Source of the DNA: an uncultured Candidatus Altimarinota bacterium
GTDB lineage: Bacteria; Patescibacteriota; Gracilibacteria; UBA4473
Assembly (NCBI GenBank): GCA_938021445.1
Contig: CALIGR010000059.1
Location: forward strand, 1-6,648
DNA: 6,648 nt
Direction: 5' to 3'
The first letter of the stretch is position 1. Each line of letters begins with the position of its first letter. The translations under genes were made by a program, and so were the position numbers. Below are positions 1-5,176 of this stretch, in pieces. The notes below the pieces were generated by a model. The model was not told the DNA's origin and searched no databases. It worked only from the letters and a program-made list of their open reading frames with translations.

Positions 1-131
1 CGAATTTTTTGGGTGAGTTTATAGTTCTGCACAAATTTTATAAAAAATGGGAAAGAAACCGTTGCGATCAAAAAAGAAAGCAGCGAATACCCAAACATCT
101 GGATGAGGTTTGCTACGTGGATTGAAGCCAT
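1..131 (-). CDS. mraY: Probable MraY N-terminus (phospho-N-acetylmuramoyl-pentapeptide-transferase), partial
   Basis: The first 43 codons of a membrane protein are visible; the rest lies beyond the left edge. After a short polar start comes one hydrophobic segment (about residues 13-31, FGYSLLSFLIATVSFPFF), then a basic stretch ending in LTQKIR. A first membrane helix followed by a proline, a short basic linker and Q-x-I-R is the usual N-terminal layout of MraY, which moves phospho-MurNAc-pentapeptide onto undecaprenyl phosphate to make lipid I. The start is well fixed: an in-frame TAA sits directly before the ATG. No Shine-Dalgarno sequence is visible. The gene begins 25 bp after the stop of the O-antigen ligase-like gene on the same strand, so the two are probably co-transcribed. 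The catalytic aspartates lie outside the window. A WecA/TagO-type relative of the same superfamily is the main alternative. Confidence 0.68.
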   Translation of the reverse strand, partial: MASIHVANLIQMFGYSLLSFLIATVSFPFFIKFVQNYKLTQKI

Positions 132-156
132 TTATAAAAAAAAGTTAATCGTAAAA

Positions 157-1524
157 TCAGTGTTTTATGGAAAACTTTATTTTGTCCCCCCTAAAACTCA
201 AGGCGAGTAGGGTAAAAAACGCGAGACTGACTGGCGTCATATCAAAAAGTGTGGCGAGTTGTGTTAGTCCTAAGAAAATGACTAACAAGACTTTAGTCCT
301 AAACCTTGTTTCCCAAAAAACAAGCCCCCATACCCCAAGGGCTAGTAAGAAACCAAATAGCCCTAATTGTGCTAGATAGTCGATCCAAACGTTCTCTGCG
401 ATTGGCGCTTGGTCATTGTTGTTTTCGTTTAAATTTTTAGCTCGAGCGGCCGGCCCAAGTTCACCAAGGTTCCCTAAAACGGGCGCTGTTTTCCAGATCT
501 CAAGGGCTTCTAGTGGGCGCGTCAGGTGGTCGCTATCACTGATCCGCATTTCAGTAATCTGGTTAATTTTTGGAAGTTTTTCTAAGATATCAATATCCGT
601 CATCTGGTTAAGTCCCAATAAAGCCAGGAGGATGATCCAGATCCGCCGCATAAAGAAGCCTCGCCGGAGCACGCGAGAAATTTTCTTCATAAGCCCTTGT
701 TTCCCAGAGGCTAGATAACTGAAGGTTTTTACAATATATTGAACAAAAAATATACTCAACAAGAAGCTCCCCCCCAAAAGTGCGCCTCGACTCGCGCTGT
801 AGTAGATCCCAGCGAGTAACAACACCGTCACCAAAAACGACAACCGATAGTAGAGCCAAATCTTCGGCTTGATGACAAACAGATTCGCCCAGAGCGCTAA
901 GACGAGTAAATGCCCAAAAGCGACTGGTCCCGACGCGCCCCCTTGCATTCGTACTAACCCTTCACTCGTCTGATGATAGATCGGGATTCCTTGCCCTGGG
1001 ACCCACGAGGAGATCGTCATCGAGTAGAGGTTCCCAAGGATATCATACCCTCCACCAAACTGAGCCCAGAAACCAAATAACACTGACAAAGAAGCCGATC
1101 CCACAAAGTAAGTCACAAACGTCTTGAGGTATTTTTTCGTGTCTTTTTTAGATATATTTTCTAGCAAAAGTCCGACGACTAAAAATACCAAATACCCAAG
1201 CCCTAAGTAGCGAAAGGCGGTAAGTGTGGTCGATTTATCTGGATTTATACAAATCAAAAACAGTCCCCAACACAAAAATAGAAACGATAAAACATAGACT
1301 TTTGAAGTCTTGAAACGCGCAAAAAAGCTATTTAGATCACTTCCTTGAGCCATCACCAACGTCAGTATCAAGACTAAAAGGATCCCCTCTTTCCAAAATC
1401 TAAAAACCTCTGGCAGCAGAACTGAAATCAGCCCCTGCCACGGCAAGAACGTAGCCAATGCTACCAAACAGGCCTTGAAAATGTTTTGCCAATGCATCAC
1501 ACTAAGCCTACCAATCAAACGCAT
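157..1524 (-). CDS. O-antigen ligase / polymerase-like membrane protein (Wzy_C type)
   Basis: A 455-residue polytopic membrane protein with roughly 11-12 hydrophobic segments (for example near 13-35, 75-93, 101-122, 133-154, 200-217, 227-243, 250-268, 379-403, 430-444). It has the pattern of the O-antigen ligase/polymerase family: a SASRGALLGG motif at about 243-252, a large hydrophilic loop at about 307-377 with RPLEALEIWKTAPVLGNLG, and an ENVWIDYLAQLGLFG segment before the last helices, equivalent to the usual HN-x-L-x-x-x-x-E-x-G-L-x-G. Such proteins polymerise lipid-linked glycans or transfer them to an acceptor; the exact substrate cannot be told. The first ATG overlaps the start of the divergent gene; Met10 (position 1497) is a credible later start because MHWQNIFK precedes the first helix. 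Neither start has a clear ribosome binding site. The stop is TGA, 25 bp before the probable mraY. Confidence 0.75.
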   Translation of the reverse strand: MRLIGRLSVMHWQNIFKACLVALATFLPWQGLISVLLPEVFRFWKEGILLVLILTLVMAQGSDLNSFFARFKTSKVYVLSFLFLCWGLFLICINPDKSTTLTAFRYLGLGYLVFLVVGLLLENISKKDTKKYLKTFVTYFVGSASLSVLFGFWAQFGGGYDILGNLYSMTISSWVPGQGIPIYHQTSEGLVRMQGGASGPVAFGHLLVLALWANLFVIKPKIWLYYRLSFLVTVLLLAGIYYSASRGALLGGSFLLSIFFVQYIVKTFSYLASGKQGLMKKISRVLRRGFFMRRIWIILLALLGLNQMTDIDILEKLPKINQITEMRISDSDHLTRPLEALEIWKTAPVLGNLGELGPAARAKNLNENNNDQAPIAENVWIDYLAQLGLFGFLLALGVWGLVFWETRFRTKVLLVIFLGLTQLATLFDMTPVSLAFFTLLALSFRGDKIKFSIKH

Positions 1525-2194
1525 GAAAACAATCTACAAACTTTTCCTCACTTTCGCCGTCTTTAGTGTCTCAATCGCTCACGCTGAGATCATCACTCAG
1601 GTTCAAAACACCACGCCCTCTAGCCTGCCTAAAAACGCCGTCCGAGTGAAGTTTATGGATGTCACCCTGACCAACACCAGCCAAACACCTGAATCAATCC
1701 GGAGCCTGACCCTCAAACGAGCTGGTCTCTCTAGTAGCGAAGACCTTGGGCGTATCTGGCTTGAGACTTCTGATTTTCGACGTTCTTTCGCCCGGCAGCT
1801 CAACAATGATGACCAGGTTGAGCTCAAGTTTCGGAACCCTATCGTCCTCGCTCCTGACACTTCTGCTATCGTCTCGGTCTTCGCCAATATCGAGAGTGAG
1901 AGCGGCAATAAAACCATTCGTTTAGATCTGATGGGCGTCAATGACCAAGTATCCGTTTCTGAAACCGAAATAAACAATATTGAGACTGAACCAGACACCA
2001 CCAATCCTAGCAACACAAATGCAACCCCGCAGCTAAACTACCAAGAGCCGGCCAAAGTTGAGGTCAAGCCGTCGTACACCTCTCAACCATCAAGGTTCAC
2101 CCCAGAGTACCAAACCGACAAACGAAAAACCTATGACCGAAGCCGGTACCGGATCTCGTGCAAAAACAGCAAGTGTATGTTGATTGAGAGGTAA
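1523..2194 (+). CDS. Sec-secreted surface protein with one beta-rich domain, function unknown
   Basis: The start is placed at the ATG at 1523, not at the in-frame TTG at 1475, because it gives a textbook signal peptide: MKTIYK, a hydrophobic core (LFLTFAVFSVSIA), then AHA before E22 as the signal peptidase I site. The mature protein is about 202 residues. Residues 22-140 alternate polar and hydrophobic positions, with phrases such as VKFMDVTLTNTS, IRSLTLKRAGL, IWLETSDFR and TIRLDLMGVN, which suggest a beta-sandwich of the kind seen in Patescibacteria surface and pilus-associated proteins. Residues 145-200 form a Pro/Thr/Asn-rich linker, and the end is basic with a Cys213-x4-Cys218 pair that could form a disulfide. 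There is no C-terminal anchor, so it is either released or held by partners. It is divergent from the O-antigen ligase-like gene. The function is not recognised; a cell-envelope role is inferred from export and neighbourhood. Confidence 0.72.
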   Translation: MKTIYKLFLTFAVFSVSIAHAEIITQVQNTTPSSLPKNAVRVKFMDVTLTNTSQTPESIRSLTLKRAGLSSSEDLGRIWLETSDFRRSFARQLNNDDQVELKFRNPIVLAPDTSAIVSVFANIESESGNKTIRLDLMGVNDQVSVSETEINNIETEPDTTNPSNTNATPQLNYQEPAKVEVKPSYTSQPSRFTPEYQTDKRKTYDRSRYRISCKNSKCMLIER

Positions 2195-2216
2195 CCTTCG
2201 GGTTTAAATAATTCAC

Positions 2217-2241
2217 GTAGGGAACACATATCGTGTGTTCC
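2217..2241 (+). repeat. REP-like element A (GTAG-headed palindrome)
   Basis: GTAG at 2217-2220 is followed at once by GGAACACA (2221-2228), a 5-nt loop TATCG and TGTGTTCC (2234-2241), a perfect 8-bp stem. A GTAG or GGAG tetranucleotide directly 5' of a palindrome is the known layout of REP sequences recognised by RAYT transposases, and a RAYT gene lies 510 bp downstream. Confidence 0.8.
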
Positions 2242-2328
2242 GTTTATTGGTTCCGGTTTATCGTTTATGGGTTTATCAAAATACGCGTGTTTTGTTTTTG
2301 TTTAAAATTTATATTCAAAATAATTCAC

Positions 2329-2353
2329 GTAGGGAACACATATCATGTGTTCC
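2329..2353 (+). repeat. REP-like element B (GTAG-headed palindrome)
   Basis: GTAG at 2329-2332 precedes GGAACACA (2333-2340) and TGTGTTCC (2346-2353). The single change from copy A extends the possible stem to 9 bp (GGAACACAT / ATGTGTTCC) with a 3-nt loop. It has the same orientation as copy A and lies in the second unit of the 58-bp direct repeat. Confidence 0.8.
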
Positions 2354-2455
2354 GTTTATTGGTTCCGGTTTATCGATTTCCGATTCATGCATATTACACG
2401 CCGCACACCACATATATTTACGATTCCGGTTTTCCCAAATCCCCGTTTTTTGATT

Positions 2456-2470
2456 TTGATTTGAAATCAA
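2456..2470. repeat. Short AT-rich palindrome
   Basis: TTGATTT (2456-2462), one central G, then AAATCAA (2464-2470): a perfect 7-bp inverted repeat with a TTTGAAA core. It sits just before decayed REP copy C. It could be a protein-binding site or simply part of the repeat unit. Confidence 0.4.
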
Positions 2471-2480
2471 CACCAATTAA

Positions 2481-2511
2481 ACGTACCAAACACCCATCAT
2501 GCGTTCCATTT
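2481..2511 (+). repeat. REP-like element C, decayed copy
   Basis: This stretch matches copy B at 24 of 31 positions from ACGTA through the 3' arm and the following TTT. The head and first arm are ruined (GTAGGG has become GTACCA), and the 3' arm has GCGTTCC instead of GTGTTCC, so the hairpin can no longer form well. The upstream spacer also resembles the one before copy B. It reads as an old, no longer functional REP. Confidence 0.6.
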
Positions 2512-2543
2512 TTCATAAAACAACGTTGGTGTTTAAAATTTAC

Positions 2544-2563
2544 ATTTAATTTGAAAATTAAAT
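2544..2563. repeat. AT-rich palindrome next to inverted REP D
   Basis: ATTTAATTT (2544-2552) and AAATTAAAT (2555-2563) are a perfect 9-bp inverted repeat with a 2-nt centre. The core again reads TTTGAAA, as in the palindrome at 2456-2470. It ends 4 bp before REP D. With so little GC it is unlikely to be a stable RNA hairpin. Confidence 0.4.
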
Positions 2564-2567
2564 TTTC

Positions 2568-2592
2568 GGAACACGTAATACGTGTTCCCTAC
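2568..2592 (-). repeat. REP-like element D, inverted copy
   Basis: On the minus strand GTAG (2592-2589) leads directly into GGAACACGTA, one central base and TACGTGTTCC, a 10-bp perfect inverted repeat. The head and the first eight palindrome bases match copies A and B except at the inner end, and the changes near the centre are compensated on both arms, which implies that the hairpin itself is maintained. With copies A and B in the opposite orientation, this gives the head-to-tail mix typical of clustered REPs (BIMEs). Confidence 0.8.
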
Positions 2593-2648
2593 ATAAAAAA
2601 ATACGGAAAAAATACATTAAAACCCGTTTTTGGTTTTTGATAAAAAAA

Positions 2649-2680
2649 CCCAAAACACATTATATCTACGTTGTTTTGGG
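2649..2680 (+). repeat. 9-bp hairpin in the leader of the RAYT gene
   Basis: CCCAAAACA (2649-2657) pairs perfectly with TGTTTTGGG (2672-2680) across a 14-nt loop, 70 bp before the transposase start. The 5' arm could instead pair imperfectly with the upstream run CCGTTTTTGGTTTTT (2624-2638), so two exclusive folds are possible. No T-run follows, so it is not a standard terminator. Confidence 0.45.
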
Positions 2681-2750
2681 ATTAAAATTCTGAAATTTAA
2701 ATGAAATTTGGCATTTGATAAAAATTTCCAATTTTGGAACGCTCAAATTC

Positions 2751-3269
2751 ATGATTTGGCCAACAAGACGCAAAAACCGATATCAATATTACAATTACAA
2801 CCATGATGGACTCTATTTTATAACGATATGTACCCATAAAAAACAATCATTCTTTGGTGATATCCAAAATGGCTTTATGTGCCTCTCACCGGCTGGGTCT
2901 ATTGCTTATGAGCATTGGGTAAAAATTAATAACGTTTACCCCTTTATTTTTTTGGACCGATTTGTGATTATGCCCGATCATATACACGCCTTGATTGGGA
3001 TAAAAAAATACGGATCCTCTCCCCCTAAAACCGGGACAGATAAAACCTGTTCCCTCCCAAAAAAACACCGTCGACAATTCGAACTATTACCAAAAATCAT
3101 CGGCCAATATAAACGGTCCGTCTCCAAAAAAATCCGACAACATGACCCCTTCCTGGATTTTCAATGGCAAAAATCATTTCATGATCATATTGTCCGAAAC
3201 GGGTACCAACGATTTTATATCCAAAAATATATCTTGAATAATCCCAAGAATTGGGACATAAGCGTTTAG
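2751..3269 (+). CDS. REP-associated tyrosine transposase (RAYT, Y1/HUH family)
   Basis: A 172-residue single-strand DNA transposase-like protein. Visible landmarks are the N-terminal RRKNRYQYYNYNHDGLYFITICTHKK strand region (about 6-31, described by its Y-rich basic character), LDRFVIMPDHIHALIGI with the metal-binding His77-x-His79 pair, WQKSFHDHIVR at about 139-149, and Tyr160 in KYILNNPKNW, the usual place of the nucleophilic tyrosine in RAYTs. The length fits the family. The start is taken at ATG 2751 because family members begin just before the basic R/Y stretch; an in-frame TTG at 2715 would add 12 residues of AT-rich spacer. RAYTs cut single-stranded REP sequences next to the GTAG head, and such REPs lie directly upstream. 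The gene looks intact. The loop after HUH (about residues 85-105) is coded by a REP-like palindrome. These enzymes are usually single-copy and domesticated instead of forming classic insertion sequences. Confidence 0.88.
   Translation: MIWPTRRKNRYQYYNYNHDGLYFITICTHKKQSFFGDIQNGFMCLSPAGSIAYEHWVKINNVYPFIFLDRFVIMPDHIHALIGIKKYGSSPPKTGTDKTCSLPKKHRRQFELLPKIIGQYKRSVSKKIRQHDPFLDFQWQKSFHDHIVRNGYQRFYIQKYILNNPKNWDISV
3033..3057 (-). repeat. REP-like palindrome embedded in the RAYT coding sequence
   Basis: Read on the minus strand, GGAG (3057-3054) is followed by GGAACAG, a 7-nt loop and CTGTCC/C. The stem is 7 bp with one bulged base (T3051). GGAG is the known alternative REP head, and the leading bases G[T/G]AGGGAACA are shared with copies A, B and D. 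It codes for the variable loop residues around KTGTDKTCSLP, outside the catalytic motifs. Confidence 0.5.
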
Positions 3270-3278
3270 ATTAAACGC
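3262..3278. terminator. Possible shared terminator hairpin between convergent genes
   Basis: GCGTTTA and TAAACGC form a perfect 7-bp stem with a 3-nt loop, overlapping the TAG stop of the RAYT gene and lying 15 bp beyond the stop of the convergent 604-aa gene. On the minus strand a G:U and an A:U pair can lengthen it to 9 bp. Neither side has a T-run, so classic intrinsic termination is doubtful. Confidence 0.35.
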
Positions 3279-3292
3279 CTTCACTCGAGTAT

Positions 3293-5107
3293 TTATGAAA
3301 GAGTCTGTTCTTCTTCAAGATTAAAACTTACGTCTGGCTTATCCGGCTCTGCATGAAGATGTTCTTTTAAAGCTATATAGTCTGGTGATCCTGTTGTTGA
3401 ATATCTCGATATAAAATCTAAAGATTGCTCAAACCGTGATTCATTGAGAGCTCCTTCTCCATCTAAAACTCCTAGCTCTTTAAGACTATCATTGGCTTTA
3501 GTAACATCATACTCGTCTTTTCCTCCATCATTCCCAGGAAGCGGTTCTAAGTACCACTGTGCTGCCCATTGAATACGATCAAGCTCCGACTCATTAAGAA
3601 TCTCACCATCCCCACTAAAGGTTCCACCCAGTAAGTTATCCATGATCTTTTGCGAGCGAATGTACGCGTCATTCACCAGATCAGTATTTACCTCAATAAA
3701 CCCACCAGTTTCAGCACCTGTCATTCCTTGAGATCCTAGAATAAAACCTCCTAGGTTATATTCATTCATGGCCATCGTAATCAGTGCCGTATTTACTTTT
3801 TCTCCAAGCGCATCAGTGTCCGCCGTATCAAATTTAAAATTCATCGCTCGGCCCTTGTACATCGCAGAAACGACAACATCATCTCCATGCGGGTAAGCCG
3901 TTACGCCTTCACGAACAGTCAGAGGCCGATCTTTACTGTATGGGATAGTCTCACCATTGATATCCAGCCCATACCCCTCACTTATTTCTTTTTTCAAATC
4001 CGCTCCACTCCTCACCGGATCAGGTTTTAGTGGAATTATACCGAGCGCTTCTCCCATTTCTTGTTTCTGATCATCGGTAAGATCTTGATCTTCATTAATT
4101 TTTCCCCACGCATCACTAAATGCATCTCCAAGATTTGAGGCTCCGATATCAACTTCTGAATTATTAATGTAATCCGAAACTCTGGACTTTGCTTCATCGG
4201 AGAGATCCATCTGCTTAACCATCTTATTTGCCTCTTCAACAAGCCTCTTGATCTCTTCAAGTTTCTGAACCTCTTTTGTTATTTCTTCTTCAGTGAAACC
4301 GTTCGCACTATGTTTTTCTTTGATTTCATTAATTTTATCATTTATCTCTAAAGGAGTCATTTTTCCGTTTACTATTACTTCTCTAACTTTTAAGTCCGTT
4401 GCTTCTTCTCTTTCTTGAGATTTCTTTTCTTTTCTTTCTGCAGCTACTTCTTTTTCCTCATCTTCTTTTTTATCCTTCTCGTAAGCGGCTAAAGCTTTAA
4501 AAACTAAAGATTGCATTTTAGCCGCTAAAGCTTGCACATGGGTTTCATTAGCCGGGCTTATACCTTTACGAATAAAGTGCTGAAGTTTTCCACCGATTTT
4601 AGCAAAAATTTGAATCTTTACTTCTTCTGGAATTGGTTCCCCAAGGGTCAGCTCTACTTGAGTTAGCAAGGCTTCATTCAAACTTTCCGCTCTCGCTTCT
4701 AGTGAATCTTGAGCCGACTCTGGAGCCTTTTTTTGGCTTTCTTGCTTTAGTGTCCCCTGAATCGAATCAAAAGCGGTCACCATTCGCTCCTGATCTTCTG
4801 AACTTAGGCCTGAAAAAAAGTCAGCTCGTTCTGCCTGTGGTACATCCTTGAGCTTTCCCATAAGATCACTAACCGAATCTATGGCATTGAAAAGCGTTTG
4901 TGGGCTTGGTTTATCTTTGCTGAGTAAGATAGCCATCTCCCCTGGGGTAACTCCCAAAACTGAAGGGTCTAAGCCTTTGATAGCCTCAAAAGCTGTGTTC
5001 ACTCCATCTATCCGTTCCCGCTGCTCATTTAGTTTTTTAGGCGCACCGTCATTAGCCGATAATTGCTCGACTTGATGTGAGGCAGCATTAGAAGAAAGAT
5101 TTGGCAT
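3293..5107 (-). CDS. Large acidic cytoplasmic-type protein, unknown function
   Basis: A 604-residue protein of no family I recognise. It has no signal peptide and no membrane segment. Residues 1-200 are mostly amphipathic helix (for example IKGLDPSVLGVTPGEMAILL at 43-62). Residues 205-240 are an extremely charged K/E run, followed by a coiled-coil-like stretch up to about 300. Residues 375-470 look globular and beta-containing (DINGETIPYS, YPHGDDVVVSAMYKGRAMNF). Near the C-terminus a motif occurs twice about 50 residues apart: DGEILNESELDRI (500-512) and DGEGALNESRFEQ (549-561), each followed by a helix ending in W-Y or R-Y; the second, preceded by LKELGVL, vaguely recalls peptidoglycan-binding or EF-hand-like repeats, but key residues do not fit either. 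The start ATG lies about 12 nt below a clear -10 box. The next gene upstream is another acidic unknown, 69 bp away. A structural or scaffold role is only a guess. Confidence 0.8.
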   Translation of the reverse strand: MPNLSSNAASHQVEQLSANDGAPKKLNEQRERIDGVNTAFEAIKGLDPSVLGVTPGEMAILLSKDKPSPQTLFNAIDSVSDLMGKLKDVPQAERADFFSGLSSEDQERMVTAFDSIQGTLKQESQKKAPESAQDSLEARAESLNEALLTQVELTLGEPIPEEVKIQIFAKIGGKLQHFIRKGISPANETHVQALAAKMQSLVFKALAAYEKDKKEDEEKEVAAERKEKKSQEREEATDLKVREVIVNGKMTPLEINDKINEIKEKHSANGFTEEEITKEVQKLEEIKRLVEEANKMVKQMDLSDEAKSRVSDYINNSEVDIGASNLGDAFSDAWGKINEDQDLTDDQKQEMGEALGIIPLKPDPVRSGADLKKEISEGYGLDINGETIPYSKDRPLTVREGVTAYPHGDDVVVSAMYKGRAMNFKFDTADTDALGEKVNTALITMAMNEYNLGGFILGSQGMTGAETGGFIEVNTDLVNDAYIRSQKIMDNLLGGTFSGDGEILNESELDRIQWAAQWYLEPLPGNDGGKDEYDVTKANDSLKELGVLDGEGALNESRFEQSLDFISRYSTTGSPDYIALKEHLHAEPDKPDVSFNLEEEQTLS

Positions 5108-5124
5108 AATAAAAAAATCTTGTG

Positions 5125-5130
5125 ATTATA
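5125..5130 (-). promoter_or_regulatory. Extended -10 promoter of the 604-aa gene
   Basis: The minus strand reads TGCTATAAT here, a perfect -10 hexamer with the TGn extension. No good -35 is seen at 17 bp, which extended -10 promoters tolerate. The predicted start of transcription leaves an untranslated leader of only about 10-13 nt, without a Shine-Dalgarno sequence. Confidence 0.6.
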
Positions 5131-5176
5131 GCACAAAGCTTGCCAAAAATAAAACTGATTTAACACTACCTTAGGT

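Larger units (their letters stand above)
2206..2375 (+). repeat. 58-bp direct repeat, two copies (2206-2263 and 2318-2375)
   Basis: The two copies are offset by 112 bp and differ at one base (G2233 versus A2345). Each contains a whole REP element (A or B) plus about 11 bp before it and 22 bp after it (CGTTTATTGGTTCCGGTTTA then TCG). The identity stops sharply on both sides. The copied unit is therefore larger than the REP palindrome alone, and the near-identity suggests recent duplication or gene conversion. Confidence 0.9.
2195..2750. other. Repeat-rich AT-rich intergenic island upstream of the RAYT gene
   Basis: These 556 bases hold no credible gene. Open frames across the first 440 bases translate to aromatic, low-complexity sequence that simply repeats where the DNA repeats. 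Instead the stretch is a mosaic of palindromes: two GTAG-headed REP copies in a 58-bp direct repeat, one decayed copy, one inverted copy, two AT-rich palindromes centred on TTTGAAA, and a 9-bp hairpin just before the transposase gene. The poly-T/poly-A-rich spacers before copies B and C also resemble each other. The base composition differs visibly from the more GC-balanced genes to the left. Confidence 0.8.

Noticed and set aside
1475..1522. TTG at 1475 as the start of the secreted protein
   Set aside because: The extra residues would precede a complete signal peptide that begins at ATG 1523.
2193..2204. AACC-TTCG-GGTT hairpin at the stop of the secreted protein gene as a terminator
   Set aside because: The stem is only 4 bp and no T-run follows, although the TTCG loop is a stable type.
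2206..2375. CRISPR array
   Set aside because: There are only two 58-bp copies, with no regular spacers and no cas genes.
2233..2640. Open frame of 135 codons across the repeat region
   Set aside because: Its translation is aromatic and low in complexity, repeats itself where the DNA repeats, and runs through REP palindromes; an overlapping frame is just as open.
2715..2750. TTG at 2715 as the RAYT start
   Set aside because: It would add 12 residues coded by AT-rich leader DNA that RAYT relatives lack; ATG 2751 fits the family's N-terminus.
2206..3278. Classic IS200/IS605 insertion sequence
   Set aside because: The protein has RAYT features, with tyrosine in YILNNP and nearby REPs. No matching element ends flank the gene as a unit.
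495..3370. Other open frames opposite or out of phase with the ligase-like, secreted and RAYT genes
   Set aside because: They mirror the real genes in other frames and have no starts, motifs or composition of their own.
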